From Cymbidium sinense (Eukaryota; Streptophyta; Magnoliopsida; Asparagales; Orchidaceae): DNA of 64,000 bases. The DNA lies in NCBI GenBank assembly GCA_021442155.1, contig CM038221.1, forward strand, positions 77,144,494-77,208,493, in the 5' to 3' direction. Positions 11,232 to 25,251 of this stretch are shown here, piece after piece. A program made the translations under genes and the position numbers. The notes beneath the pieces are model-generated. The model was not told the DNA's origin. It saw nothing but the letters and a program-made list of their open reading frames with translations, and ran no database searches. The first letter of the stretch is position 1, and each line of letters opens with the position of its first letter.

Positions 11232-14200
11232 TGAGGTGTTTATTTTTGGAATGGTGTTTCTCATTCATGTGTGTATATGTGAGCAGACACCATGCAGATC
11301 CACAGATGTACTCATTAGGATGATTAGGTTCAATATTTAGGAATAGTGTACTATCTTGAGAGATAAAAGTCACTATCCTATAATGGACCTAATCACCTAA
11401 TGGAAACTCCTAAGGCATGATGGGTCTTCGAATGTACTAGAGATCTTTCTCCTACTTTCATGGAAAAGTAAAGTAAGATTTATTTTGAGTTGAGTTCATT
11501 AAGTTCTCTATGGAGGCAAGCCCTCATAGTTAATTACATCCTAAGGAATGAGACTTATTAGGAATACTCTCGATTAAGGTAAATGATTGTTGTCTCCAAA
11601 GATTTCAAAGATAGGACTATCAATCAATTGGTTATTTTTAGAAAATCAAGTGGGATTGATCAAAAGGAGAGAGTTATTATTAAAACTAAAGGGAAATAAG
11701 TAGGGATGCTGATGATACTAGAAAACCTAGTGAGCATCCTAAACTATTTTATGGTTGGCCTTTATATTTTCGAAATTGAAGAGAATTATATTTTTGAGTT
11801 GAATTTTTATTAGAAATTTAGGGCTTACAATTCCATAATACAAGATTGTAAAAATACCTAAGAGGTGAGGATTTATGCTTGTAGCCTTAAAGAAAAATAA
11901 CAACCTCAGATCCTAAATCTATAGAGCTTTGGTGAGTGCCAAAACATGACCTAAATCTAAGGAGAAAAATGGGTACATGGTTTACCTCCATAAGAGAGAG
12001 TAAACCACTTGACTGCTGTACTTACAACAGCCTAAAGTGGCCGCCAACTAACTCCTCCTATGATTTTAAATACATGTAGGGAAGTCTTATGCTTTGCAAG
12101 ATAGCTAAGCTATTATTTATTTAGAAAGAAGACTAAGTCTTTAAACTCACTCCAGAGACTAGATTATGAAGGGCATGAATAAGACTAAATCTAATGCAAA
12201 TTTTTTCAAGTATTAATTTAATTTTTGGACAATTTTATTTGACACAGGCTATGGGATTTTATATGCCTAATGCATGAGAAAATTAGTTATGGGCCAAAAT
12301 CAAAAAGAAAGCAGTGTGTTTCTACCATGGATCTTAAAGGTCAAGCCACTTTCTCTGGCAAAGGTGGAAGCCCTCCATTGGCAAGAGTGAGACAATATGA
12401 TTTATGCATGATATGAGACATACAACATCCAGCTAAGGGGTTGCTAAATCTTTTATTATTTTGATTTATGTCCTAGGCTTTAGGTGAGTTATGAGTTAAT
12501 TTTGAATTGATTAATTGGATAAAAAATTTATTTTTCTCTAAGGCCTAATCGCATCCAAACCATTCAACAATCATCAAACAATTAAGAAAGTGGGAAAATC
12601 ATGCCATCCTACTTGCGCAATCATAAACATATCACCAATATAAAATTAGTGCAAAAGAATAAGAGGCTGATGTGGTAGGGTTCTACCACACAACCTGAAA
12701 AAGAAAATGGGGAGCCAAGCTCGACCCATATACAACATATTATAAATGAATAATTATAATTATAAAGTGACAAGTATTATGGGGGTCTTCATTCATCATC
12801 CTCCATTCTTCACTCATTGTCCTTCATTCTTTCATCTCGATTTCCTCCATTTAGTTCTTCCTTTTGGTTTGACTTGGGATGTAGTTTGCTCTAAGGCCTC
12901 ACATGGTATATAAGACATGTTCTTATAACCAATTTTCACCTTAGTCCCCATAACACTTATCTTAATGCAAAAATTACCTTAAAAGGAAGGAAAGTAAATC
13001 TAGCTACACCTACAAAATAAATGTTAGCTAAACATACCATACTACCCATGCAGTTATAAGAATAATTTGGACTTAACACTCCTCACATGGGTAACCAAGC
13101 CCACCTATCCTAACTTGGGTTATTCTTAGGGGCTAAGCAACCTACATAGCAAAAGGCATTTATATTTTTGTTATGACGGCCCCTTAAGCACAACCCCTTG
13201 CAGAAAGCATGATTAGGTTAATATCGGCCTAACATCCAAACTACACACATACACCCTAACATCTAGTTTAAAATATTACACCACAAAATAAAAATCATGT
13301 ATCAAACCATGCACTGCCCTAACATAGAGCTAGAAGTGGTGACCTAGTCTAATGTGTGTGCCATTTAAGGCTTGTGTGGCATGTCTTAGCTAGGCTTTAA
13401 GGTTGAAATTTTCTAAGTGTGAAAGATTCAATTTAGATGGTGGTTTCATTTTAAGTGATTTAGTTGACTTGTCAATTTCAGTTGGCGATTTGATTTGGTT
13501 TGAATGAACCTACACTTAGTGATTAAATGTTATGAAAAGAAGAAAAGAGAATAGAGCTCTCTTTCATCCCTAGCTTAAAGCATTTCTTAGGTAGATTCAT
13601 TAATTAAATTCTCTTTAATGAATGATTTATTATATATTTTAATTAACCCTAAGTTTAGATTCACTCTAAATAGCCTTATTCAATAAGAAAGGCATCTAAG
13701 GATTAGTTAGGGAGGATTACTAACATAACACACACCCATTCATTTCTTTCCACCATGTATACATGCATATGAATAATCCTAAGCATACCTATACATTCAA
13801 TGCAAAGCTTAACACACTTTGAGGATGAATGCAAAGAGAAATAATTTGAGAATTTGTATATTCCATTTGTAAATTGGATCGATAATTCATTTCTTTGTTA
13901 TGTAGAAAAGAGGGATTTTTCATCCATTAGCTAAATGTACATCCGCATGTATAAAAGTTATAAGTGAGTTTGACTCCATTATTTTCTACACCAGGGGCAT
14001 AAGGTACAAGACCTACTAGGGCTACTTAAAGCCTCGCAACCCCAGGATGTCTATATTGATATACCACTTTTCTTAGATACATGTAGATGTACAAAAAGAA
14101 CCAAATGGATAAGGAATCGTGCAAGAGATTATGTTTAATTTGGTTGTATGATTTACATCTGTAATATGAAGATCCTTCTTAAGTCTTAATATAGAGATGC

Positions 14201-15789
14201 ATATGAATAGATTTAGGTAAGTGTTGTGCTCTTTTCAAATGAACTATACACTTGTAAATCCCATGTGAATCCATGTTAAGGGAAGAGAACTTCATAATAC
14301 ACATCTTATACTATAATCAAAAGCAGCTTATAAATATTTATAATTAGCATAACTTTATTTATAATCTTTGATTTATAGGTTTTAAAGAATAATTTTTGGT
14401 TTAATAGTGATAGTAGCCATTCATATTCTTTATTTTTAGCCAACACATGCAATTTTGACATAAAATGAAATATTTTATTTAATTAATTTTTAAAAGAAAT
14501 GAATGCATGATTTTATATGATAAATAATATTTAGCATGATTGGAAAGAAATAAAAAAATGTAAGCACATGACTTCATTCACCCTAATTAATTCTTAAGGA
14601 CAATCATATAGAATAAGATCATTTAAAATGAATCAAAATTCTTTAAGGAGATTTTTTTAAAATTTTTTTTATCTTTGAATTTGATTTGACTTAGGATATA
14701 TAAGAAGGGTTTTCTAGTTCTAAATCCATCCTCCCCATGTGTGAATTGGTTTTGGTTTAATTAAAATAATTAGGTTGATTTTATGTTTTGATTAGGTTAA
14801 TGTATGAATTAAATCCATTAATTACCCTTTAGCTATACTACTTTAACATAATTATCCAAGTAATTATGAGCCAACATATGATATGCAACAACATGGAAAC
14901 TAACATCAATAATGCATGCAATTAGCTCATAATTATTAGTTAATTAAGCTAAAGAGTTTGATTAAGTACATTTATAACCCTCTTACAAATGTAGTTTGAT
15001 TATAATTTTCTTTGAAATTCTCTATGGCTATTGAACACTTAAGAATCTACCCAAGAATTGAATGATTGAGTTCTAGAATGATTTAGTTTTGAGTTTGATT
15101 AATTAAACTTTTTAATGAAGTGATTAAGCCATTAATTAGTTGTAAATTAATTAAGTGTTATCAAAATGAAATAAACTTAGGAGAAAGATTGGAGAAATAG
15201 TCCTAATCTCATTCCTAAGTCCATTCACTATTTCATAATGATTAGCCAACTTAATTAATGAATTCATTACTATTTAACATGCTAATTAATCACTTAATTA
15301 ATTAGGAAAGTGATTAAGAATGAAACAAACCATTCTCCTAATTAATCAAGCAATAAATTTCAAGAAAATCATAAGAGGTAGAGGCCATCCCACTAATCAA
15401 TCTCAGAAAGTTTGGAATTGATTATTGGAGTAATTAGCAAGTAATTAGCTTAATTATATTTTCAATAAAACCCAAATTGAGTCAAAATCACTATTCAAAA
15501 TTAATTGATTTAAATTTTTTATTATTCTCCTCTGAATTACCTTTAAAATGAGTATTTATTTGTAGTTTTGGATTTTTTCTACAATTAATTATGAATTTTA
15601 GAAGTTTTATCATTAAAATTAGATTAATTAAGCCTAATTAAACTCCTAATCCCATCGAGCCATGTGGCGGCCGATGCGGCGTGCTTTTTATGTGGCGTGA
15701 TGTGATTGGTTATTTAAGTTATCACATCCATCGGTTGAGTTAGCGGTGGCACATCTTCTACGATCCATCTAAGATTGGATGGCCAACAT
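11232..15789 (-). mobile_element. Tat-like gypsy LTR C, 5'-truncated
   Basis: This copy is closely similar throughout to 18168-22739 at an offset of about 6.94 kb; compare 12880-13000 with 19830-19940. It ends, on the minus strand, next to a primer-binding site, which fixes its 3' boundary. Similarity to the 18-kb LTR stops abruptly at about 15789, so the first 3 kb of the LTR are missing. It contains no genes. Confidence 0.72.
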
Positions 15790-15827
15790 TAATCCCTTTG
15801 ATTAATCTCCTTTGGGATTTCCATGTT

Positions 15828-16065
15828 TAGATTTAGATCTATCTTCTTTGGGCATGATGATTCTAATTTTGGTTTAGATCTAGCCTTTTGGGCATGATAA
15901 ATTTAATTTTAGGCATAGACTCAGTCTCTTTAGACATAATAAATCTAAATTTTTAAATATAAATCTAGTTCCTTTGGACACGATTAATCTAATTTTTTGA
16001 TTTAGATCTAGTCCCTTTGGACAAGATAAATCTAAATTTAAATTTAGATTTGATTTATTTAGTAC
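15828..16065 (-). repeat. Minisatellite, about 42-bp unit, five copies
   Basis: Five diverged copies follow one another, each containing TTTAGATCTAG-like, CCTTTGGgCA-like and GATAAATCTAA-like blocks on the plus strand. It lies between the integrase remnant and the truncated LTR, where the 3' untranslated region of the element would be. Tandem repeats are known in the 3' untranslated regions of Ogre/Tat elements. Confidence 0.65.
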
Positions 16066-16286
16066 ATATTGAATCTAAGTTTAAATTGTTTTGATTAGAT
16101 AGAGTTTCTCTTTGATGATGAATTTTCCTTACATTGTAAGAAATATAAGATTGCCTCCTATTTATAGAAGATTTTTCTTTGAGATGAAAATATCCTTTTC
16201 GCACTCAAATGTTGATAATGATTTATCATTTTAATCGATCAATTTAGAGTTAATGTTAACTCTTGTATTTATAAAGTATAATGCCT

Positions 16287-16575
16287 TCAATAGTTATGCA
16301 TAATATCTTTTGCATCAATGAGCTGATAAGCTCTCCCTTCATATACTTTTTCCATAATGTATGGCTCTTCCCAATTTGAATCAATTTTTCCACCTATTAG
16401 GTGATAGGGAATGATAGGCCTACTATGTACAAATATTAACTCACCCACATTCAAGCTTCTTGGGAAAACCATACGGTCATGAGCTTGGAGTTCTTTCTCT
16501 ATACATTTTAGATTTCACTGGGTTATAACCGAACTTTGTCTAGAGTTTGAAGCTCTTTGAGTTGTATTAGAATAT
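16287..16575 (-). pseudogene. Tat-like gypsy integrase C-terminal remnant
   Basis: An open stretch of 61 residues (16287-16472) contains VFPRSLNVGELIF followed by GGKIDSNWEEPYIMEKV and GRAYQLIDA. This is the pattern of the C-terminal integrase tail of plant gypsy elements (normally a GDLVL block, then a WEGPY block, then a GAY.L.D block). Upstream in another frame, about 16520-16575, QLKELQTLDKVRL fits the preceding part. A stop and a frame change separate the two. Everything from gag to the integrase core is missing; the leader array starts only 20 bases away. It is clearly non-functional. The lineage assignment is an inference from this motif plus the adjacent primer site. Confidence 0.72.
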
Positions 16576-16595
16576 TTTCTTTTATTGTAAGTGTG

Positions 16596-17745
16596 GTGTT
16601 TATATAACAAATTTGAGTATGTTAAATAAAGGGTCAATTGATTTTATTTTAGATTTGAATTTGGGATTACTCATTTAGCAAATTTGGGTATACTAGATGA
16701 GATGTTTGAAAATAATTTTCTTTTTGCTTAGTTTGCCCATGATATATAGCATGTGTGAATTTAGAAATGAAATCTTTAATTAGTAAATTTTGTGTATGCT
16801 AAATAAAGCTCAAATATATTTAATTTTGATTTGATTTTGAAAGTGGGATCTTTATTAAGCAAATTTATGTATGCTAAATAAAGCCCAAATATGTTTGATT
16901 TTGATTTTGATTTTGAAAATGGGATCTTTACTTAGAAAATTTATGTATGCTAAATAAAGCCCAAATGTGTTTGATTTTTTTATTTGTGTTATTTTTGAGG
17001 GGGGGATTTCTGTTTAACAAATATGGTGTGTTAAATAGAATCCATTTTGTTTTTAAATTTCTTTCTTGAAAATGAAACTATCATTTGAAAATTTTGGGTA
17101 TGTCAAATGGAATTCCAATGTATTTTGATTTTTATGATTTTTTCAAGGGAGATTTTCATTTACCAAATTTGGGTATGTAAAATGAAACGCAATCATATTT
17201 TATTTTTGAAAGAAGAAAATTTTTTATGTGATTATTGCTTTTTTGAAAAGAAGGAAATTCCAACTTAACACATGTGGAATGTGTGGAGAGGAGTTTCAAA
17301 TGGTGTGATTTTATTTGAAAATGAAACCCCCATTTCAACAAATTAGATATATTGGATGAAGATGATTATTTTCAAGTTTGTGTTTTTTGAGAAAGAAACT
17401 CCAACTCCATTACATATGGAATATATTGGGTGGAGTATCAATTTTATGATATGATTTTATTTGGAAATGAAATGTTCATTCAATAAATTTGGGTAAATTG
17501 AATGAGACATTCATTTTCAAATATGTGCTTTTGAAAAAGAAGAAACTTGAACTTCAACATATGTGAGATATATTGAGTGGAATCTCCATTTTATGAAATT
17601 ATTTAATTTGGAAATGAAACCTTCATTTAATAAATTTGGGTATGTTAAATGAAGACGTTCATTTTCAAATATATTGAAAGATAATTTTGATTTTGGTTTT
17701 GAAAAGAATCTACATGTAACAATCTTGAGGATTGTTAGATGGGGG
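16596..17745 (-). repeat. Leader tandem array with covarying palindromes (copy 2)
   Basis: This is homologous unit by unit to 9706-10815, with about 15 repeats of roughly 75 bp. The left end is abruptly joined to integrase sequence, while copy 1 continues further. Both arrays end with the same small palindrome near 10790 and 17720, then share about 350 bases of leader up to the primer-binding site. Confidence 0.75.
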
Positions 17746-18142
17746 TTGAGTTATATATTTTGTGAAAATCTTTGTGCAAGTATTTTATTATGTGAACTTT
17801 GGGAAAGTGTTTTTGAAAAGTGATATTTTTATAAAAGATTTATTTTTCTCATTTGTGGAATGGACCTTACCTTACCATAGAGATGGTAAGGAGGTTCAAA
17901 AAGATCTTTAGTCATCTCTTTTAGTTAGATTTTATTTTCACCTATTAGGGGACCCAATAGTTGTTTTAAGACCTACATAGAGTGAGGTCTAAAACTAATG
18001 GATGTTGGCTAGCTTAGCTTAAGATTGAAATGAGCTAAGTGCCAACAAAAAAAGAAGGATAGCTTTGGATTCATATGAAATACAAATCTACTATCGATAC
18101 TTGGAGACAATGATCATTTACCGGAGATGGAGAGAGGAACCA

Positions 18143-18160
18143 TCCCCAGCAGAGTCGCCA
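18143..18160 (-). promoter_or_regulatory. Primer-binding site, Tat/Ogre type
   Basis: The minus strand reads TGGCGACTCTGCTGGGGA, seven bases after the LTR terminus. It is the start site for minus-strand DNA synthesis and the strongest single marker for the lineage of this family. Confidence 0.82.
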
Positions 18161-21100
18161 AAAAATATGTGGTGTTTAATTTTGGAATGTTTCTTGTTCA
18201 TGTGTTTATATGTGAGCGGACACCACGCAGATCCGTAGATGTACTCATTAGGGTGATCGGGTTCAATACTAAGGAATAGTGTACTATCTTGAGAGATAAA
18301 AGTCAATATCCTATAATGGACCTAATCACCTAATGAGGACTCCTAAGGTATGACGGGTCTTCGAATGTACTAGAGATCTTTCCCCTACTTTTCATGGAAA
18401 TGTAAAGTAAGATTTATTTTGAGCTGAGTTCGTTAAGTTCCCTATGGAGGCAAGCCCTCATAGTTAATTACATCATAAGGAATGAGGATTCTTAGGAATA
18501 CTCTCGATTAAGGTAAATGATTATTGTCTCCAAAGATTTTAAAGATAGGACTATCAATCAATTGGTTGCTTTTAGAAAATCAAGTGGGATTGATCAAAAG
18601 GAGAGAGTTATTATTAAAACTAAATAGAGATAAGTAGGGGATGCTGATGATACTAGAAAACCTAGTGAGCATCCTAAACCATTTTATAGTTGGCCTTTAT
18701 ATTTTTGAAATTGTAGAGAATTATATTTTTGAGTTGAATTTTATTAGAAATCCATGGCTTACAATTCCATAATACAAGATTGTAAAAATACCTAAGAGGT
18801 AAGAATTTATTCTTGTAGCCCTAAATGAAAATAACAACCTCAGATCCTAAATCTATAGAGCTTTGGCGAGGGCCAAAGCATGACCTAAATGTAAGGAGAA
18901 AATGGGTACATGGTTTACCTCCACAAGAGAGAGTAAACCACTTGACTGTTGTACTTACAACGGCCTGGAGTGGCCGCCAACTAACTCCTCCTATAATTTT
19001 AAATACATGTAGGGAAGTCTTATGCTTTGCAAGATAGCTAAGCTGTTATTTATTTAGAAAGGAGACTAAGTCCTTAAACTCACTCCCTAAGAGACTAGAT
19101 TATGAAGGGCATGAATAAAGACCTAAATCTAATGCAAATTTTTTCAAGTATTAATTTAATTTTTGGACAATTTTATTTGACACAGGCTATGAGATTTTAT
19201 ATGCCTAATGCATGAGAAAATTAGTTATGGGCCAAAATCAAAAAGAAAGGGGTGTTTCCACCATGGCTCTTAAAGGTCAACCACTTTCTTTGGCAAAGGT
19301 GGAAGCCCTCCATTGGCAAGAGTGAGACAATATGATTTATGCATGATATGAGACATACAACATCCAGCTAAGGGGTTGCTAAATCTTTTAATATTTTGAT
19401 TTATGTCCTAGGCTTTAGGTGAGGTTATGAGTTAATTTTGAATTGATTAATTGGATAGAAAATTTATTTTTTCTAAGGCCTAATCACATCCAGACCATTC
19501 AACAATCATCAAACAATTAAGAAAGTGGGAAAATCATGTCATCCTACTTGCGCAATCATAAACATATTGCCAATCAATTTATAAAATTAGTGCAAAAGAA
19601 TAAGATGTTGATGTGGTAGGGTTCTACCACACAACCTGAAAAAGGAAAATGGGTATCAAGCTCTACCCATATACAACTCATATTATAAATGAATAATTAC
19701 AATTATAAAGTGACAAGTATTATGGGGGTCTTCATTCATCATCCTCCATTCTTCACTCATTGTCCTTCATTCCTTCATCTAGATTTCTCCATTTATTTCT
19801 TCCTTTTGGTTTGACTTGGGATGTAGTTTGCTCTAAGGCCTCACATGGTATATAAGACATGTTCTTATAACCAATGTTCACCTTAGTCCCCATAACACTT
19901 ATCCTAATGCAAAAATTACCTTAAAAGGAAGGAATGTAAATCTAGCTACACTTACAAAATAAATGTTAGCTAAACATACCATACTACCCAAGCAATTATA
20001 AGAATAATTTGGACTTAACACTCCACACATGGGTAACCAAGCCCACCTATCCTAACTTGGGTTATGCTTAGGGGCTAAGCAACCTACACAGCAAAAGGTA
20101 TTTATATTTTTGTTATGATGGCCCCTTAAGCACAACCCCTTGCAGAAAGCATGATTAGGTTAATATCGGCCTAACATCCAGACTACACACATACACCCTT
20201 ACATCTAGTCTAAAACATTACACCACAAAATAAAAATCATGCATCAAACCTTGTACCGACCCTAACATAGAGCTAGAAGTGGTGACCTAGTCTAATGTGT
20301 GTGCCATTTAAGGCTTGTGTGGCATGTCTTAGCTAGGCTTTAAGGTTGAAATTTTATAAGTGTGAAAGATTCAATTTAGATGGTGGTTTTATTTTAAGTG
20401 ATTTAGTTGACTTGTCAATTTCAGTTGGCGATTTGATTTGGTTTGAATGAACATACACTTAGTGATTAAATGTTATGAAAAGAAGAAAAGAGAAAAGGGC
20501 TCTCTTTCATCCCTACCTTAAAGCATTTCTTAGATAGATTAATTAATTAAATTCCCTTTAATGAATGATTTATTATATGTTTTAATTAACCCTAAGTTTA
20601 GATTCACTCAAAATAGCCTTATTCAATAAGAAAGGCATCTTAGGATTAGTTAGGGAGGATTACTAACATAACACACACTCATTCATTTCTTTCCACCATG
20701 TATACATGCATATGAATAATCCTAAGCATACATATACATGCAATGCAAAGTATAGCACACTTTGATGATGAATGCAAAGAGATATGATTTGAGAAATTGG
20801 ATATTCCATTTGTAAATTGGATCAATAATGCATGTCTTTGTTATGTAGAAAAGAGGGATTTTTCATCTATTAGCTAAATGTACATGCATGTATAAAATTT
20901 ATAAGTGAGTTTGGCACCATAGTTTTTTATACCAGGGGCATAAGGTACAAGACCTACTTAGGGATACTTAAAGCCTCATAGCCCCAGGATGTCCATACTG
21001 ATATACCACTTTTCTTAGATACATGTAGATGTACAAAAAGAACCAAATGGATAAGGAATCATGCAAGAGATTATGTTTAATTTGGTTGTATGATTTACAT

Positions 21101-24079
21101 GTGTAATATGAAGATCCTTCCTAAGTCTTAATATAGAGATGCATAGAAATGTATTTACGTAAGTGTTGTGTTCTTTTCAAATGAACTATACACATGTAAA
21201 TCCCATGTGAATCCATGTTAAGGGATGAGAACTTCATAATACACATCTTATGCAATAATCACATGCATCTTGTAAATATTTATAACTAGCATCACTTCAT
21301 TCATAATCTTTGATTTATAGGTTTTAAAGAATAATTTTTGGTTTAATAGTGATAGTAGCCACTCATATTCTTAATTTTTTCCAACACATGCAATTTGACA
21401 GAAAATGAAATATTTTATTTAATTAATTTAAAAAAAAAGAATGCATGATTTCATATGGCAAATAATATTTAGCATGATTGGAAAGAAATAAAGGAATGTA
21501 AGCACATGACTTCATTCACCCTAATTAATTCCTAAGGACAATCATATAGAATAAGATCATTTAAAATGAATCAAAAATTTTAAGGAGATTTTTTTTTAAA
21601 ATTTTTTTATCTTTGAATTTGATTTGACTTAGGATATATAAAAATGGTTTGCTAGTCCTAACCCATTCCCCCCATGTGTGAATTGGTTTTGGTTTAATTA
21701 AAAATAATTAGGTTGATTTTATGTTTTGATTAGGTTAAGGTATGAATTAAATCCATTAATTATCCTTTACCTATACTACTTTAACATAATTATCCAAGTA
21801 ATTATGAGCCAACATATGATATGCAACCACATGGAAACTAAATCAGTAATGCATGCAATTAGCTCATAATTATTAGTTAATTAATCTAAAGAGTTTTATT
21901 AAGTACTTTTATAACCCTCATACAAATGTAGTTTGATTATAATTTCTTTGGAATTCTCTATGGTTATTGAACACCTAAGAATCTACCAAAGAATTGAATG
22001 ATTGAGTTCTGGAATTATTTAGTTTTGAGTTTGATTAATTAAACTATTTAATGAAGTGATTAAGCCATTAATTAGTTGCAAATTAGTTAAGTGTTATCAA
22101 AATGAAATAAACTTAGGGGAAAGATTGGAGAAAAAGTATAATCTCATTCCCTATGTCCATTCACTATTTCATAATGATTAGCCAACTCAATTAATGAATT
22201 CATTACTATTTAACATGCTAATTAATCATTTAATTAATTAAGAAAGTGATTAAGAATGAAACAAACCATTCCCCTAATTAATCAAGCAATAAATTTTAAA
22301 AAAAATCATAGGAGGTAGAGGTCATCCCACTAATCAATCTCAGAAAGTTTGGAATTGATTATCAGAGTAATTAGCAAGTAATTAACTTAATTACATTTTT
22401 AATAAAACTTAAATTGAGTCAAAATCACTATTCAAAATTAATTTGATTTTAATTTTTTTATTATTCTCCTCTGAATTACCTTTAAAATGAGTATTTATTT
22501 ATAGTTTTGTATTTTTTCTATAATTAATTATGAATTTTAGAACTTTTACCATTAAAATTAGATTAGTTAAACTTAATTAACTTCTAATCCCATCGAGCCA
22601 TGTGGCGGCCGATGCGGCATGCTTTTCATGTGGTGTGATGGGCTTAGTTATTTAAGTTATCACATCCGTCAGTTGAGTTAGCTGGTGGCGTACATCTTCT
22701 CTGCAGGCAGTCCAATCTAAGATTAGATGGCCAACATTGGATGCCCAAAGGAGAAAATCAAAGGGATCTAAAGCACGGTTTGATCAGGATCATCCTATTT
22801 GATCATGCGGAATAGACAGTTCATGATCTATCTTCTCCTAAACGATGAGAGATGGATGTCGTCCATTGATCATCGCTCGATCTAAGCTCACCCAAGCTTA
22901 TGGAGCTTAAATTCATCTCACACCTGCAGGGAAGCACAAGCAACACATCTAACATGAAGATCACATGACTTGATCATTTCCTTCATAAAGGACCAAACAA
23001 ATTTTACTCTGAAGTCAGTTTCAATGGCATATCTCACTAGAGGCTATCACTGACACTTCCAATGATGGAGGTAGCTTGGTTTAGTAGAGACAAAGCCCTG
23101 TTGAAGAAATCTGTTCTTGATTTGAAGTGGTTTGCTCGGTCAACCAAGCTCCTTTTGAATGGCGATCGATCTTGATCGAACTGATAGCTTCGATCATGGG
23201 GAAGCTTAGGATTTGATTCATTTTGATTTGCCTTGGTCCAAGGATGGTGTGTGCAAGATTAATTAACTTTAGTTGAGGATTTAATGAATTGGATTCGAAA
23301 GTCATCTACTCTATTTTGGCTTTGAGTAAAACAGAGAGTAAGGAAGCAAGGGTGCTTGGAAATGGGTGGAGAAAGCTCTAGGATGTTTGACTTTGACTCC
23401 TAGAGCTCTGAGGAATGAATTCCTTATGGTTTGAGTGAGAATGAGGGGTTATACCTCCCCCTACTTGGATCGGACGGTGGATGACTGATTTTCCATTTTA
23501 GCTTAATGGCTTTGATTGGCTGATCAGTTTGAGCTTGAAAACATCTCACATGGGTCATTTTAGGTGGAATGAGGGAGAGTGGCTGCCCATGTGATTGGTG
23601 AGTGGATTTGGTGAGCTAAGTGTTCAAAGGTGATTGGGGAGGTCCATTTGGCCTTCCCTTGGGTCATAGCAGACCCAAGCTCATTGGGTCATGTTCACCA
23701 CCCTCCTTGGTGCTCATGTGGACCAATAGATAGGTGCCAAGTGGCCTTAGAAGAAATGGCCAAATTCTAAGTGAATTTGATCATGGGATACCTCTTGACC
23801 TAAGGGCAAAGTGATCATTTGGCTATGAGTTTGATTTGGGAAGATTTGAACTGATTTAAAAATGGGTTGGGTCAAATTTCAAGTGATTTGGAGTTTATTT
23901 GATTTGATTTGGCTCAATTTGACCCATCGGTCAAATTGGGTCAAATTGGGTTAAGTTGACTAATTTTTCAAATTGGGTCAAACCATGGATTAGGTCAAGT
24001 TCAAATGACCATTTAAAGCTTATGGGTATCATTGGTTTGGTTTAATTTGATTTAGATTTGGTTCATTTAGGTTCATTTA

Positions 24080-24119
24080 GGTCAAATGGGTCAAGTTGAC
24101 CAATTTGACCCATTTGACC
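24080..24119. repeat. Perfect inverted repeat inside LTR
   Basis: GGTCAAATGGGTCAA at 24080-24094 is followed, after ten bases, by its exact reverse complement TTGACCCATTTGACC at 24105-24119. It sits in a tract where GGTCAA and TTGACC recur dozens of times. Similar but imperfect versions occur near 28270 and 30905. Confidence 0.85.
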
Positions 24120-24323
24120 CAATTGGGTAAGGTCATGGGTTGGTTTAGGCTTGGGTGATCATTTGAAATGTATTGCAAGCTTTGGTTTCAATCAATTCTG
24201 ATTTGGTTTGATTTCAATTTGATTTGACCTCAAGTCAAGTTGGGTTCATGGTCAATTGGGCTAGGTTGGGTCTAATTGGTCAATTGAAGCTTTGGTCAAG
24301 TTCAACAATCAATTTGGAATAAA

Positions 24324-24413
24324 TTTGACCCATTTGTTGCAATCAAATTGGCTTAGATCAAGATTTGACCCATTTGTTGCAATCAAATTGGCTTAGATCA
24401 AGATTTGACCCAT
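24324..24413. repeat. Exact 40-bp tandem duplication
   Basis: Two identical 40-bp units (24324-24363 and 24364-24403) start TTTGACCCATTTGTTGC and are followed by the first bases of a third. The identity shows a recent duplication within otherwise diverged LTR sequence. Confidence 0.9.
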
Positions 24414-25251
24414 TTTGGCTTTTAGGTCAATTTGGGTCAACTTAGGTCAAATGGCCAATTAGGTTTGGTTTGGCTCAATTGATGATTTGGTCATGTTCAA
24501 TCATTGATTATGAATGGGTTTGAGTCAATGGTTTTAATCAATCTAGCATATGGTGGATTTTAGCTTGTTTAGGTCTCATTTGGGATAAGTGTTGACTTGG
24601 TCAAAGGCTAGGTTTGACTTGGTGTGACCCAATTTGAGTGATTGATCATTCTAGGATGATTGTTGATCACAATGTGAGGCTTGGATGGGCTTAGTTAAAT
24701 CCAATTTGGGTTGGATTAGAACTTAGCTCAAAAAGGTCTTTTAGGTCACTTTAGATCAAGTGAGCCTAAATGAGTTAATTAGCTTGATCATGGCTTGATT
24801 CAAGTTTGGTTGAACTCACATATAGACTTATAATGAAAATATAAATCCAATTGCAAGTGGTTTGGAGTTAAATAAGTTTTGGTTTATTTGGAAATTTCAA
24901 GTCAAAAATATGAACATGGGTTTGACTTGGGTTAGTTTGATTTTGGCTCGATGATTGTATTTTATGTTTATACTTGGGCATGTGATTGAAGGAGTGATTG
25001 TTTGAAGAGAAAATTTAAGGGTTTGGATTGATTTGAGAATGATTTGGCTAAAGTAGGTCAAAAAGTTTAAAAAAAGGGTTTTGGTTTTGATTTATATTCA
25101 TTTGATTTGGATGATTTGGATGCCAATTTCATTTATAGTTGTGAATATAAATGGTGGAATAAGTGATTTATAAAGAAATCACTTGGCTTTGGGTTGATTT
25201 GAAAGGTTTGGCTAAGCTCATGAATGTGGTTCATAAGGCTTGGGGAGGTTT

